Source: Lachnospiraceae bacterium JLR.KK002
Lineage (GTDB): Bacteria; Bacillota; Clostridia; Lachnospirales; Lachnospiraceae
Reading direction: 5' to 3'
Length of the DNA stretch: 64,000 nt
Assembly: GCA_036941025.1 (NCBI GenBank)
Contig: JAYMNP010000001.1
Coordinates: forward strand, 4,012,001 to 4,076,000
Part shown: one piece after another, positions 1-8,784 of the stretch
Numbering within the stretch: the first letter of the stretch is position 1
Layout of the letters: each line of letters opens with the position of its first letter
Position numbers and translations under genes: made by a program
Notes under the pieces: generated by a model
The model's database searches: none
The model's input: the letters and a program-made list of their open reading frames with translations, nothing else
Told to the model about the DNA's origin: nothing

Positions 1-2
1 CG

Positions 3-1895
3 GCAGCTTCCGCAGCTTCTGTCACCTGTGTGGATTTGTCCATGAAACGCAGCACCATCAACGGAGTGCGTCATCAGGACCGGGAAAATATTAAAATCTG
101 TGTGGGCAATTTTCAGGATATCGAAAAAGGGCTGGAGCAGGATTTTGACTATGCGACACTGATTGGCGTATTTGAATATGGCAGAGGCTATATGGAGGGG
201 GAAAAGCCCTATCATAAGTTTCTGACTACGGTGATGAACCATTTAAGACCCGGCGGAAAACTGCTGATTGCCATTGAAAATAAACTGGGGCTGAAATACT
301 GGGCAGGCTGCCGGGAGGACCATACGGGGACTTTTTTTGAGGGACTGGAAGGGTATCATCATACGGAAGGAGTCCGCACCTTTTCCCGTCCGGAGCTGAT
401 TCGGATTCTGGAAGAATGCGGATATGAGGACTACCGGTTTTACTATCCCTATCCGGATTATAAATTTCCAACGGTCATTTATTCCGATGAATATCTGCCC
501 GGAACCGGAGAACTGAATCGGAATATCTGTAATTTTGACCGGAACCGTCTGGTACTGATGGATGAAGGCCGGGTATTTGACCAGCTTTCTGAAGACGGTC
601 TGTTTTCCCTGTATGCTAATTCCTTTTTTGTGGAAATAGCGAAGCCTTCCAATGATGGGGAATCAGAAAAAGAGCAGGTGCTTTACACGAAATATTCCAC
701 GGGCCGGGCTCCGGAATTTGCCATCCGCACCTGTATCGGCAGAGACGTCCGGGGCGGATATTTTCTTTACAAAACAGCAGAATATCCTCAGGGGCGGCAG
801 CATATCCAATCTGCAGCGAAAGCCGGAGAAGAACTTGGGAAGCTCTGGGGAGGAAAAGATATGCTGCGGCCCAACCGATGCAGACTGGAAGACGGGCGGG
901 TATTTTTTGAATATCTGAAAGGGACTACTCTGGAGGAAAAACTGGACAGGCTGCTGGAACAGGGAGAAGAACAGCAGGTCCGGGAATGGATGGAAGCAGC
1001 CTTTGACAGAATACTGGCCGGCGCGTCCACCCAGGAATTTCAGATAACACCGGAGTTTCAGCAGGTATTCGGACAGGTATCCTTTCAGGAGCCGGAACCG
1101 GCTTTTCCTGCAGCAGATGTGGATTTGATTTTTTCCAATCTGCTTCTGACAGAAGACGGGAGCTGGCATGTGCTGGATTATGAATGGACCTTTTTCTTTC
1201 CGATTCCGGCGGGCTACGTTCTCTGGCGCGCATTTCACTACTATACGGAAGGAACGGAAGGAAGAAAAAAATTAAAAGAAGACTTAACTTTATGCAGGAA
1301 ATATGGAATTTCCGGGGACAGAGAAGAACAGTATGAAAGGATGGAGCAGAATTTCCAGGCATATATCAGAAAAGGCTACGTTCCCGCCGGAGAACTGTAC
1401 CGCACCATGGGCAAACAGGCCTTACCGCTGGGAGAACTTCTGGCTGAGACAGACAGGAGAAGAATCCAGGTGTATCTGGATTACGGACAGGGATTTTCCG
1501 AGGAGCAGTCCTTTTTCCTGGACCAGGGAGTTCGGCAGGAGATTACAGCCGGGATTACCATTCCGGCAGGGGTTTCCGGCCTCTGGCTGGACCCGGCCCT
1601 GAGTTCCTGTATGTTAAAGGATGTGAAACTGTTCTGGATTGGTTCGGACGGGCAGACGTCGCCTGTGAAATACAGCACTACCGGGTTTGAAATGGAAAAA
1701 AACTGTTATTTATTTGACAATTCTGACCCAAAGATTATAATAGAAGAAATCCCTGAGGAGAACAGAAGAATGGAAATTTCCTGGCGTATCAGTATTCTGG
1801 AGGAGGAAACGGCAGTTATGCTGATGGACAGGCTGAATGCCAGGGGACGGATGAAAAAGAAAGTACGGGGTCTGCTTCGAGGGCAGGAACCATAA
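3..1895 (+). CDS. SAM-dependent methyltransferase with C-terminal extension, 5' end missing
   Basis: The reading frame is open to the window edge, so the gene starts upstream. The first visible residues (VTCVDLSMKRS) look like the acidic end of strand beta-2 of a class I SAM-methyltransferase fold. The segment FDYATLIGVFEYG and then LRPGGKLLIAIENKLG fit the later motifs of this fold. The remaining roughly 400 residues are not a standard methyltransferase. A stretch around residue 375 (DVDLIFSNLL, then LDYEW) loosely resembles the catalytic region of aminoglycoside-phosphotransferase-like kinases, which is inference only. The gene sits 42 bp before a lipid-linked sugar transferase, so a role in methylating or capping a surface glycan is plausible. 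The GTG at 30 is not taken as the start because the coding signal continues upstream. Confidence 0.75.
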   Translation, partial: AASAASVTCVDLSMKRSTINGVRHQDRENIKICVGNFQDIEKGLEQDFDYATLIGVFEYGRGYMEGEKPYHKFLTTVMNHLRPGGKLLIAIENKLGLKYWAGCREDHTGTFFEGLEGYHHTEGVRTFSRPELIRILEECGYEDYRFYYPYPDYKFPTVIYSDEYLPGTGELNRNICNFDRNRLVLMDEGRVFDQLSEDGLFSLYANSFFVEIAKPSNDGESEKEQVLYTKYSTGRAPEFAIRTCIGRDVRGGYFLYKTAEYPQGRQHIQSAAKAGEELGKLWGGKDMLRPNRCRLEDGRVFFEYLKGTTLEEKLDRLLEQGEEQQVREWMEAAFDRILAGASTQEFQITPEFQQVFGQVSFQEPEPAFPAADVDLIFSNLLLTEDGSWHVLDYEWTFFFPIPAGYVLWRAFHYYTEGTEGRKKLKEDLTLCRKYGISGDREEQYERMEQNFQAYIRKGYVPAGELYRTMGKQALPLGELLAETDRRRIQVYLDYGQGFSEEQSFFLDQGVRQEITAGITIPAGVSGLWLDPALSSCMLKDVKLFWIGSDGQTSPVKYSTTGFEMEKNCYLFDNSDPKIIIEEIPEENRRMEISWRISILEEETAVMLMDRLNARGRMKKKVRGLLRGQEP

Positions 1896-1937
1896 GGCGA
1901 GTAACTGTAACAGAGTAAACTGCAAAAGGATAAAGGT

Positions 1938-3305
1938 ATGAGAAGACGAGAACAGTACAAGCATTTATTGAATCTGGCGGCAAACTGCATAATGCTGGCT
2001 CTGGAGGCAGTCATGTTCGGTTATCTGTGGTATGAGATTTATTATCCCATGCTGGAGAAGGCCAACCGGCCTTGGCACAGAGGAAACTGGGCTGTCATCG
2101 GGATTTACATGCTGATACTGTATTTTTTTACCAGAACCTTTGGAGGATACCGGATTGGCTATCTGCGGATTACCGATATCTGTCTGTCCCAGATACTTTC
2201 CATTTTCTGCGCCAATGTGATTGGATATCTGCAGGTATGCCTGGTAGCCAACGATTATATGCCGGCCCACCCTATGATTGTGCTGACCGGAGCGGAGCTC
2301 CTGGTGATTCTGCCGGGGGTATATCTGGTGCGTTTTATCTACACCAGGCTGTACCCGCCCAGAAAAATGATTGTGATTTACGGGGAACATTCGCCCCAGG
2401 AACTGATAGATAAAATCAATGCCCGGAAAGACAAATACAATGTGTGCGCCACAGCCAGCGTGTACCTGGGATATGAGGAGCTTTATCTGCGGATTCTGGA
2501 ATACGAAGCGGTGGTGCTCTGCGACCTGCCCACCAGTATGCGCAATCCCATTTTGAAATTCTGCTTTGACCAGAACAAACGGACTTATATTACGCCGAAA
2601 ATTTCAGATATTATACTGACGGGTACGGAGCAGATTCATCTTTTTGACTCGCCGCTGATGTTGTCCAGAAACCGGGGGCTGCCCATTGAACAGCGGTTTG
2701 TAAAGCGGGCCATGGACATTGTGCTGTCTTTGATTGCCATTGTGATTTCCTCGCCGGTGCTGCTTCTGATTGGACTGAGTATCAAATTATACGACAGAGG
2801 GCCTGTATTTTACACTCAGGAACGACTCACCAGAGACGGAGAAGTGTTCCGGATTATCAAATTCCGCAGTATGCGGATGGATTCCGAGCGGGAAGGAGCC
2901 CAGTTAGCCCGGAAGGACGACGACCGGATTACGCCGGTGGGCAGAATCATCCGCAGAACTCATTTTGATGAACTGCCTCAGATTTTCAATATTCTGAAAG
3001 GAGAAATGTCTTTTGTAGGTCCCAGACCTGAGCGGGAAATTATTGCGAAAGAGTATGAGACGGTGATACCGGAGTTCAGTTTCCGCCTGAAAGTCAAAGC
3101 GGGACTTACGGGGTATGCCCAGATTTACGGAAAATACAACACTACCCCTTATGATAAGTTAAAACTGGATTTAACATATATCGAGAATTATTCCTTCTGG
3201 CTGGACATCAAACTGATGCTGATGACCTTTAAGATTATTTTCCAGAAGGAAAATACGGAAGGGATTGACAAAAAGCAGAAAACAGCCATTCGGAGGCAGA
3301 ACTGA
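1938..3305 (+). CDS. Polyprenyl-phosphate hexose-1-phosphate transferase
   Basis: This 455-residue protein has the layout of long initiating phosphoglycosyltransferases (WbaP/EpsE type). About five hydrophobic segments lie in the first 150 residues, followed by a soluble linker and a C-terminal bacterial sugar transferase domain from about residue 255. Diagnostic motifs are KFRSMRMDSE, HFDELPQIFNILKGEMS (containing the Asp-Glu catalytic dyad) and VGPRPE, then KAGLTGYAQIYG. It would transfer a sugar-1-phosphate from a nucleotide sugar to undecaprenyl phosphate at the inner face of the membrane, starting repeat-unit synthesis. An AAAGG-type ribosome site precedes the ATG. A second, shorter enzyme of this class is encoded at 33149. 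Confidence 0.93.
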   Translation: MRRREQYKHLLNLAANCIMLALEAVMFGYLWYEIYYPMLEKANRPWHRGNWAVIGIYMLILYFFTRTFGGYRIGYLRITDICLSQILSIFCANVIGYLQVCLVANDYMPAHPMIVLTGAELLVILPGVYLVRFIYTRLYPPRKMIVIYGEHSPQELIDKINARKDKYNVCATASVYLGYEELYLRILEYEAVVLCDLPTSMRNPILKFCFDQNKRTYITPKISDIILTGTEQIHLFDSPLMLSRNRGLPIEQRFVKRAMDIVLSLIAIVISSPVLLLIGLSIKLYDRGPVFYTQERLTRDGEVFRIIKFRSMRMDSEREGAQLARKDDDRITPVGRIIRRTHFDELPQIFNILKGEMSFVGPRPEREIIAKEYETVIPEFSFRLKVKAGLTGYAQIYGKYNTTPYDKLKLDLTYIENYSFWLDIKLMLMTFKIIFQKENTEGIDKKQKTAIRRQN

Positions 3306-3332
3306 AACAGAAAGAACACATGGAGATAACAC

Positions 3333-4121
3333 ATGGCGAACATGGAGCGTACGGAAAAAGAATGGAAGGATGAACGAATCAGTATCGTAATTCCTGTTTA
3401 TAATTCAGAAAAATATATAGAAGAAACCATTCAGTGTATGCTGGCGCAGACCTGTCCGGACTGGGAAATTATTTTTGTGGATGACTGTTCAGAAGACAGA
3501 AGCGTTCAGATTATTGAATCCCATCAGGCCAGGGACAGCCGGATGCATCTGTACCGGAATAAACAGAACATGGGGCCTGCCTTTACCAGGAATCAGGGAA
3601 TTGCAAAAGCCTGCGGCCGGTATCTGGCCTATATGGACGCAGATGATCTGTGTGACCGGGACAAACTGGAAAAGCAGCTTCGGTTTATGAAAAAGACCGG
3701 CTGTGCATTCTGTTTTACCGGTTATGAATTTGCAGGCCCGGATGGAGTGCGGAATGGAAAGGTGGTTCATGTTCCCAAAAAGATTGACTATAAAGGGGCG
3801 TTGAAGCGCACCACAATTTCCACCATAACCGTTATGTTTGACCGGAATCAGATTCCCACGGATGTGCTGACCATGCCTCTGAATGCCAGAGGAGAGGATA
3901 CGGCCACCTGGTGGAAAATTCTGCGGCATGGATATGTGGCATATGGAATTGACGAACCTCTGTCTGTTTACCGGAGATATCCGGGCAGCAGGTCTTCCAA
4001 CAAGCTGGACGCAGCCTGGGGAACCTGGAAAATGTACCGGGAATGCGAACATCTGTCCCTGTTAAAAAGCAGTTACTATTTTTGCCACTATATTTTAAAT
4101 GCATTAAAGAGAAGAATGTAA
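3333..4121 (+). CDS. Family 2 glycosyltransferase
   Basis: This is a 262-residue GT-A fold glycosyltransferase. The N-terminal ISIVIPVYNSEKYIEETI, FVDDCSEDRS and MDADD motifs are the nucleotide-sugar and metal-binding signatures of GT2, and GEDTATWW resembles the ED-W acceptor/catalytic motif. It most resembles TuaG-like capsule enzymes in length and order of motifs. It is cytoplasmic or membrane-peripheral and would add one sugar to the lipid-linked unit made by the preceding transferase. The start ATG is preceded by GGAG. The 319-bp gap after it suggests the end of a transcription unit, although no clear terminator is visible directly after the stop. Confidence 0.9.
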   Translation: MANMERTEKEWKDERISIVIPVYNSEKYIEETIQCMLAQTCPDWEIIFVDDCSEDRSVQIIESHQARDSRMHLYRNKQNMGPAFTRNQGIAKACGRYLAYMDADDLCDRDKLEKQLRFMKKTGCAFCFTGYEFAGPDGVRNGKVVHVPKKIDYKGALKRTTISTITVMFDRNQIPTDVLTMPLNARGEDTATWWKILRHGYVAYGIDEPLSVYRRYPGSRSSNKLDAAWGTWKMYRECEHLSLLKSSYYFCHYILNALKRRM

Positions 4122-4233
4122 CCCGGAATTCCCATCAAATTTCCATCATATTTATCCATTATAATAACAGGCGTGTAATTTCAAAACAGGGATAAACAGG
4201 CATGGAGCTGGCAGGAGGAGGGTTCCGTTCTTC

Positions 4234-4375
4234 GTAACAGTTCAGCCCAGGACTTTGCGCTTGCTGCAAAGTCCGTGAGAATGTGTAATGGTTGAGATGA
4301 ATCCGGCCTCTTTGCCGAAGGCAAACTGGAACAGGCCGGATTCAGTAACTATGAAGCCGAAGGCTGAATAGTTAC
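4234..4375. repeat. Structured MITE-like intergenic element with flanking direct repeats
   Basis: Within the 319-bp gene-free stretch 4122-4440 lies a 142-bp block with matching ends. GTAACAGTTCAGCC (4234-4247) is nearly complementary, 12 of 14, to GGCTGAATAGTTAC (4362-4375). The block is flanked on both sides by an identical 8-bp repeat, CGTTCTTC (4226-4233 and 4376-4383). Inside are three more perfect stems: GGACTTTGC/GCAAAGTCC (4250-4274), an 11-bp stem (4299-4309 with 4333-4343) enclosing a TTTGCC-GAA-GGCAAA hairpin, and GTAACTAT/ATAGTTAC (4345-4352 with 4368-4375) enclosing AGCC-GAA-GGCT. The right end can pair with either the far left end or the local arm. This fits a small non-autonomous mobile element or a structured RNA, and neither is proven. 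The rest of the gap holds only the promoter listed next. Confidence 0.6.
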
Positions 4376-4397
4376 CGTTCTTCATTTCATAAAAGTA

Positions 4398-4426
4398 TTG
4401 CATATTTGAAAACGGGCATGTATAAT
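4398..4426 (+). promoter_or_regulatory. Sigma-A-type promoter for the export/Dlt-like operon
   Basis: TTGCAT (4398-4403) and a perfect TATAAT (4421-4426) are separated by 17 bp, 15 bp upstream of an AAGGAG ribosome binding site and the ATG at 4441. The promoter lies just outside the right repeat of the structured element. Confidence 0.7.
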
Positions 4427-4440
4427 GTGAAAGGAGAAAA

Positions 4441-5640
4441 ATGGAACAGACTTTATGGCAGAAAATGCAGAGAGTGAAATGGAAAGACCTGCGGCATATC
4501 CTTTTATTTCTGCTGGCATTGCCGGTTTCACTGGTATTTCGGAGATTCCACAGACACATGTGGCTGATCTGCGACAGTGAAAATGAGGCCAGAGATAACG
4601 GGTACTGGCTGTTTCGCCATATCGTGAAACACCATCCGGAGCAGCCGGTGGTCTATGCTATCAACAGGCGTTCTCCGGATTATCGAAGGGTGGCCAGACT
4701 GGGAAAAGTCATACAGTTTGGCAGTTTTACCCACTGGATATATTACTTATCGGCAGAAAAAAATATCAGTTCCCAGAAGAGCGGAAAACCCAATGCGGCA
4801 GTCTGCTACTTTCTGGAGGTTTACGGGTTTTATAAGAATACCAGAATTTTTCTGCAGCACGGAATCACCAAGGATGATATGGAGTTTCTGTATTATAAAC
4901 ATACCAGAATGCGTCTGTTTGTCTGTGCCGTGGAGCGGGAATATCAGTATGTGAAAAGCCGGTTTGGGTATCCAGAAGGATGGGTGCAGAAGCTGGGCTT
5001 CTGCCGGTTTGACAATCTGAAAGATACCAGCAGGGGAAAACGGCAGATTCTGGTGATGCCAACCTGGAGAAACTGGATTGGAATTACCACCTCAAAATCT
5101 TATCAGTATGAAAATGTGGATGATTTCACCGGCACGGAATATTATAAGAACTGGAACGGTTTTCTGAACAGCCCTGTACTCCGGGAAATGCTTGAAAAAT
5201 TTAATGTAGAATTAGTTTTTTATCCCCACAGGGAAATGCAGAAGTATGCGGCGTATTTTTATCCGGAACATGCCAGAATCAAAGTGGCCGGGTGGCCGAA
5301 ATACGATGTGCAGAAACTGCTGAAGGAATCCGCCCTCCTGATTACGGATTACTCCAGTATTGCCATGGATTTTGCTTATATGAAGAAACCCCTGCTCTAT
5401 TTCCAGTTTGATTATGAGATGTACCGGAAGGGACATTACCCGGAAGGATATTTCAGTTATGAAAAAGATGGGTTCGGCAAAGTCTGCAGGACGCCGGAAC
5501 TTCTGTTTCAGGAAATGGAGAAAATTCTGGAGGAAAATTTCAGAATGGAGGAATCATACCGAAGGCGTGCGGAGGAGTTTTACGAGACTTTTGACGCCGG
5601 AAACTGTGAGAGGAATTACCAGGCCATCAGGAAACTGTAA
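4441..5640 (+). CDS. CDP-glycerol (polyol) glycerophosphotransferase family protein
   Basis: This 399-residue protein belongs to the TagB/TagF family. It shows the family core in order: FLQHGITKDD, then VMPTWRNW, then FYPHREMQ, and ITDYSSIAMDFAYMKKP followed by FQFDYEMY and a GYF segment. These enzymes transfer glycerol- or ribitol-phosphate from a CDP-polyol to a lipid-linked acceptor at the cytoplasmic membrane, as in teichoic acid synthesis. The N-terminal region has one hydrophobic stretch (about residues 20-35). It starts the operon after a strong promoter and lies directly upstream of a TagGH-like exporter, supporting a teichoic-acid-like or glycerophosphate-decorated polymer. A CDP-glycerol synthase is not in the window. 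Confidence 0.92.
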   Translation: MEQTLWQKMQRVKWKDLRHILLFLLALPVSLVFRRFHRHMWLICDSENEARDNGYWLFRHIVKHHPEQPVVYAINRRSPDYRRVARLGKVIQFGSFTHWIYYLSAEKNISSQKSGKPNAAVCYFLEVYGFYKNTRIFLQHGITKDDMEFLYYKHTRMRLFVCAVEREYQYVKSRFGYPEGWVQKLGFCRFDNLKDTSRGKRQILVMPTWRNWIGITTSKSYQYENVDDFTGTEYYKNWNGFLNSPVLREMLEKFNVELVFYPHREMQKYAAYFYPEHARIKVAGWPKYDVQKLLKESALLITDYSSIAMDFAYMKKPLLYFQFDYEMYRKGHYPEGYFSYEKDGFGKVCRTPELLFQEMEKILEENFRMEESYRRRAEEFYETFDAGNCERNYQAIRKL

Positions 5641-5662
5641 AGCCGGGGTGCAGAGGTGAGAG

Positions 5663-6445
5663 ATGAAAAGATTTATTGAGGATTTTAAGAAGCATTACAA
5701 ATACAGCGTATATTCCGCAAAGTCGGAACTGAAATCAGAAATTGCCAATTCCCATCTGAGCTGGCTGTGGTGGATTTTAGACCCCCTGCTCTTTATGATG
5801 GTGTATACCTTTATATCTGTGATTGTATTCCGGACATCAGAGCCTTATTTTCCGGTATTTGTATTTATCGGCCTGTCCAGCTGGAAGTTTTTTGAAAAAA
5901 CGGTCAAACAGAGTGTGAAGCTGGTGAGTTCCAACAGCTCCATTGTGTCCAAGGTATATCTGCCCAAGCATATTCTGATTTTTGTAAAAATGTATGCCAA
6001 TGGCTTTAAAATGGCTGTTTCCTTTGTCCTGGTTGTGATTATGATGTTTGTTTACCGGGTGCCCCTCAGCCTGAATATTCTCTATATTATACCCATATTT
6101 ATCACCCTGATTATGTTTACCTTCGGCGCCAGCACCATTATGCTGCATTTCGGAGTGTTTGTGGAAGATTTGTCCAATGTAATCAATGTGTTGTTAAAGC
6201 TGGTATTTTATATGTCCGGAATTTTTTATTCCATCAGCAACCGGGTGAAAGAGCCTTACGGTTCTCTTTTGCTGAAACTGAATCCCATGGCTCTGTTTCT
6301 GGACGACCTGCGGGCGTCCATGCTGTACTGCGAGACGCCTCACCGGAAGCTGCTGCTGTTCTGGTTTCTGGCAAGCTGTCTGGTATCAGCCATCGGAATA
6401 AGAATCATATATAAATACGAGAACAGTTATGTGAAGGTGATTTAA
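5663..6445 (+). CDS. ABC-2 type polysaccharide/teichoic acid export permease
   Basis: This 260-residue integral membrane protein has about six hydrophobic segments and the amphipathic N-terminus typical of TagG, RfbD and KpsM-like permeases. The segment SHLSWLWWILDPLLFMMVYT is characteristic of the family. It pairs with the ATPase encoded 1 bp downstream and would carry the completed lipid-linked polymer across the cytoplasmic membrane. A Wzx-type flippase is also present at 48465, so the locus carries two different export logics, one for each half of the region. Confidence 0.92.
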   Translation: MKRFIEDFKKHYKYSVYSAKSELKSEIANSHLSWLWWILDPLLFMMVYTFISVIVFRTSEPYFPVFVFIGLSSWKFFEKTVKQSVKLVSSNSSIVSKVYLPKHILIFVKMYANGFKMAVSFVLVVIMMFVYRVPLSLNILYIIPIFITLIMFTFGASTIMLHFGVFVEDLSNVINVLLKLVFYMSGIFYSISNRVKEPYGSLLLKLNPMALFLDDLRASMLYCETPHRKLLLFWFLASCLVSAIGIRIIYKYENSYVKVI

Positions 6446-6446
6446 T

Positions 6447-7199
6447 ATGGAAAACAGCAGGAACAGTAATGAGAATAATATTGTAATTGACGTACAGGAT
6501 TTAAAAATCCGTTATCGTTGTCTGAATAAAATGTCAATCCGAAAGAGCCTTTTGAGTCTCAAAAAAAGTAAAATTGAGATTTTCGAGGCAGTGCGGGGCA
6601 TTTCCTTTCAGGTTCCCAAAGGAGAAATTATGGGAATCGTGGGAAAGAACGGAAGCGGGAAATCCACCCTGCTGCGGGCCATTGCGGGGGTGTTTTCACC
6701 GGATGAGGGAAGTATTGACCTCCATGGACATTCCGTGTCCCTTCTGTCCATCGGCGTAGGTTTTCAGAAGAAACTTACCGGCCGGGAAAATATATATCTC
6801 TCCGGTATGCTGCTGGGATTTTCGGAAGAAGAGATAGACAATAAAATAGAAGAAATCATTGAATTTTCGGAGTTGGGAGACTTTATCAACCGGCCGGTTA
6901 AGACATACTCCAGCGGTATGTATTCCAAACTGGCATTTTCCATTACAGCTATTCTGGAGACGGAAGTGATTCTCATCGACGAAGTGCTCAGTGTGGGAGA
7001 TTCCAAATTCAAGAAAAAAAGTTATAAGAAAATGCAGCAGCTTATCACCAATGAGGACCGGACGGTAATTATCGTGTCCCATAACAATGATACCCTGAAT
7101 AAGCTGTGCAACAGTATTTTATGGCTTCATGAAGGAAAGATAAAGATGCAGGGAAGTCCCGGCGAAGTGCTGGAGGCTTATGAAGAATTCATGTCATAA
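6447..7199 (+). CDS. ABC transporter ATP-binding subunit for polymer export
   Basis: The 250-residue ATPase has Walker A (GKNGSGKST, about residues 68-76), an ABC signature reading YSSGMYSKLAF, and Walker B VILIDEVLSVGD with a following H-loop (IIVSHN). It lacks the C-terminal carbohydrate-binding extension seen in some Wzt proteins and is close to TagH/RfbE short forms. It begins almost directly after the permease gene and is surely co-translated with it. The GGTG ribosome site lies in the permease end. Confidence 0.93.
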   Translation: MENSRNSNENNIVIDVQDLKIRYRCLNKMSIRKSLLSLKKSKIEIFEAVRGISFQVPKGEIMGIVGKNGSGKSTLLRAIAGVFSPDEGSIDLHGHSVSLLSIGVGFQKKLTGRENIYLSGMLLGFSEEEIDNKIEEIIEFSELGDFINRPVKTYSSGMYSKLAFSITAILETEVILIDEVLSVGDSKFKKKSYKKMQQLITNEDRTVIIVSHNNDTLNKLCNSILWLHEGKIKMQGSPGEVLEAYEEFMS

Positions 7200-7226
7200 A
7201 CTTTGAATGGGAAAGGCGGCGGAAAC

Positions 7227-8741
7227 ATGCAGAAAAGTGTACTGGAATATCTGGAAAACTCCGCAGAGAAATTTCCGGATAAAATTGTATTTGCAGACGA
7301 GACAGAGGAAATCACCTATCGGGATTTTCGGAAGGAAGCGAGAGCAGTGGCCACAGGGCTGGCAAAAGCATCACAGACAGCCCGGCGGAAACCGGTGGTA
7401 GTGTTTATAGAAAGAAACATCAGGAGCCTGATTGGATTTTTCGGCGTAATCTACAGTGGGAATTTTTACGTTCCGGTGGACTGTCAGATGCCCGCAAAAA
7501 GAATTGAGCTGATTTTTGATACCTTAAAACCTGTTGCAGTGATTACCACGGAAAGCACCCGGAAGATCATGGACAGGGTGGAATTTAAGGGGCCGGTTCT
7601 GGCTCTGGAAGAACTGAAAGAAACCCCGGTGCAGGAGGAAGTGCTGAATGACATATCCCGCAGGGAAATTGATACGGATCCCCTGTATGCGATTTTCACC
7701 TCAGGATCCACCGGAGTGCCGAAAGGAGTGCTGGTAGGGCACCGTTCCGTCATAGATCTGATTGATAATTTTCAGAAAGAATTTGGCTTTGACGACACCA
7801 TTATTATGGGAAATCAGGCCCCCTTCGACTTTGATGTGTCAGTAAAAGACATTTACTCCACCATCAAAAACGGAGGTACCATGTATGTGCTGCCCAAAGT
7901 GATGTTTTCCATGCCGGGAAAACTTATTGACGCACTGAACCGTCATAAAATCAACACCGTAATATGGGCGACTTCCGCACTGCGGATTATTGAAAATCTG
8001 AACGTATTTTCCCAGATGCTGCCCCAATACCTGAGAACAGTAATGTTTTCCGGGGAAATTATGCCTAATAAAGTATTGAATTACTGGAGAAACTATCTGA
8101 AAGAAGTAATGTATGTGAACCTGTACGGGCCTACGGAAATCACCTGCAACTGTACTTATTACAAGGTAGACAGAAGTTTCCGGGATGAGGAAGTGCTGCC
8201 CATCGGCATTGCATTTGAGAATACGGAAATTCTTCTGCTGGATGATGAGAGGAAGGCAGAGGTTCCACTGGGAGAGCCGGGAGAAATCTGTGTGCGGGGC
8301 ACATCCCTGGCACTGGGATATTATAACAATAAAGAGAAAACAGCCGACGCCTTTATCCAGAATCCTCTGAATTCAGATTATCCGGAGCTGATTTACTGTA
8401 CCGGAGACCTGGGGCGGTATGCAGAAGACGGAAATCTGATGTTTATTTCCAGAAAAGATTACCAGATTAAACATATGGGCCATCGGATTGAACTGGGAGA
8501 AATTGAGGTGGCCATCAATGCGCTGCCCTTTGTGGAGGCTGCCTGCTGTATTTACGATGAGAAGCAGGAAAAGATTGTCCTGTTTTATCAGGCGGCGGAA
8601 AAATGTGACAGAGAACTTCTGAAAAGCCTGGGACAGTCCCTGCCCAAATATATGTTTCCCAACCGGCTGGAATATTTTGAAAAACTTCCGCTGAATAAAA
8701 ATGCCAAGATTGACCGTACCCTGTTGAAGGAAAAACTGTAA
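7227..8741 (+). CDS. DltA-like amino-acid adenylation enzyme
   Basis: This is a 504-residue ANL-superfamily adenylating enzyme. It has FTSGSTGVPKGV (P-loop-like A3 motif), NQAPFDFDVSV (matching the NQAPFSFDLS region of D-alanine:carrier ligase DltA), YGPTEITCNC (A5), YCTGDLG (A7) and the C-terminal lysine in KNAKIDR (A10). It would activate a small amino or hydroxy acid and load it on the carrier protein encoded at 9651. In DltA the stretch FCGE carries a cysteine linked to D-alanine selection; here it reads FSGE, so the substrate may differ. The ATG at 7227 is preferred over the upstream TTG because a GGCGG-like site precedes it. Confidence 0.88.
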   Translation: MQKSVLEYLENSAEKFPDKIVFADETEEITYRDFRKEARAVATGLAKASQTARRKPVVVFIERNIRSLIGFFGVIYSGNFYVPVDCQMPAKRIELIFDTLKPVAVITTESTRKIMDRVEFKGPVLALEELKETPVQEEVLNDISRREIDTDPLYAIFTSGSTGVPKGVLVGHRSVIDLIDNFQKEFGFDDTIIMGNQAPFDFDVSVKDIYSTIKNGGTMYVLPKVMFSMPGKLIDALNRHKINTVIWATSALRIIENLNVFSQMLPQYLRTVMFSGEIMPNKVLNYWRNYLKEVMYVNLYGPTEITCNCTYYKVDRSFRDEEVLPIGIAFENTEILLLDDERKAEVPLGEPGEICVRGTSLALGYYNNKEKTADAFIQNPLNSDYPELIYCTGDLGRYAEDGNLMFISRKDYQIKHMGHRIELGEIEVAINALPFVEAACCIYDEKQEKIVLFYQAAEKCDRELLKSLGQSLPKYMFPNRLEYFEKLPLNKNAKIDRTLLKEKL

Positions 8742-8784
8742 GAAAAGCAGGAAAAGAAGCGGCAGGAAAACGGTAAGGGAAGGA

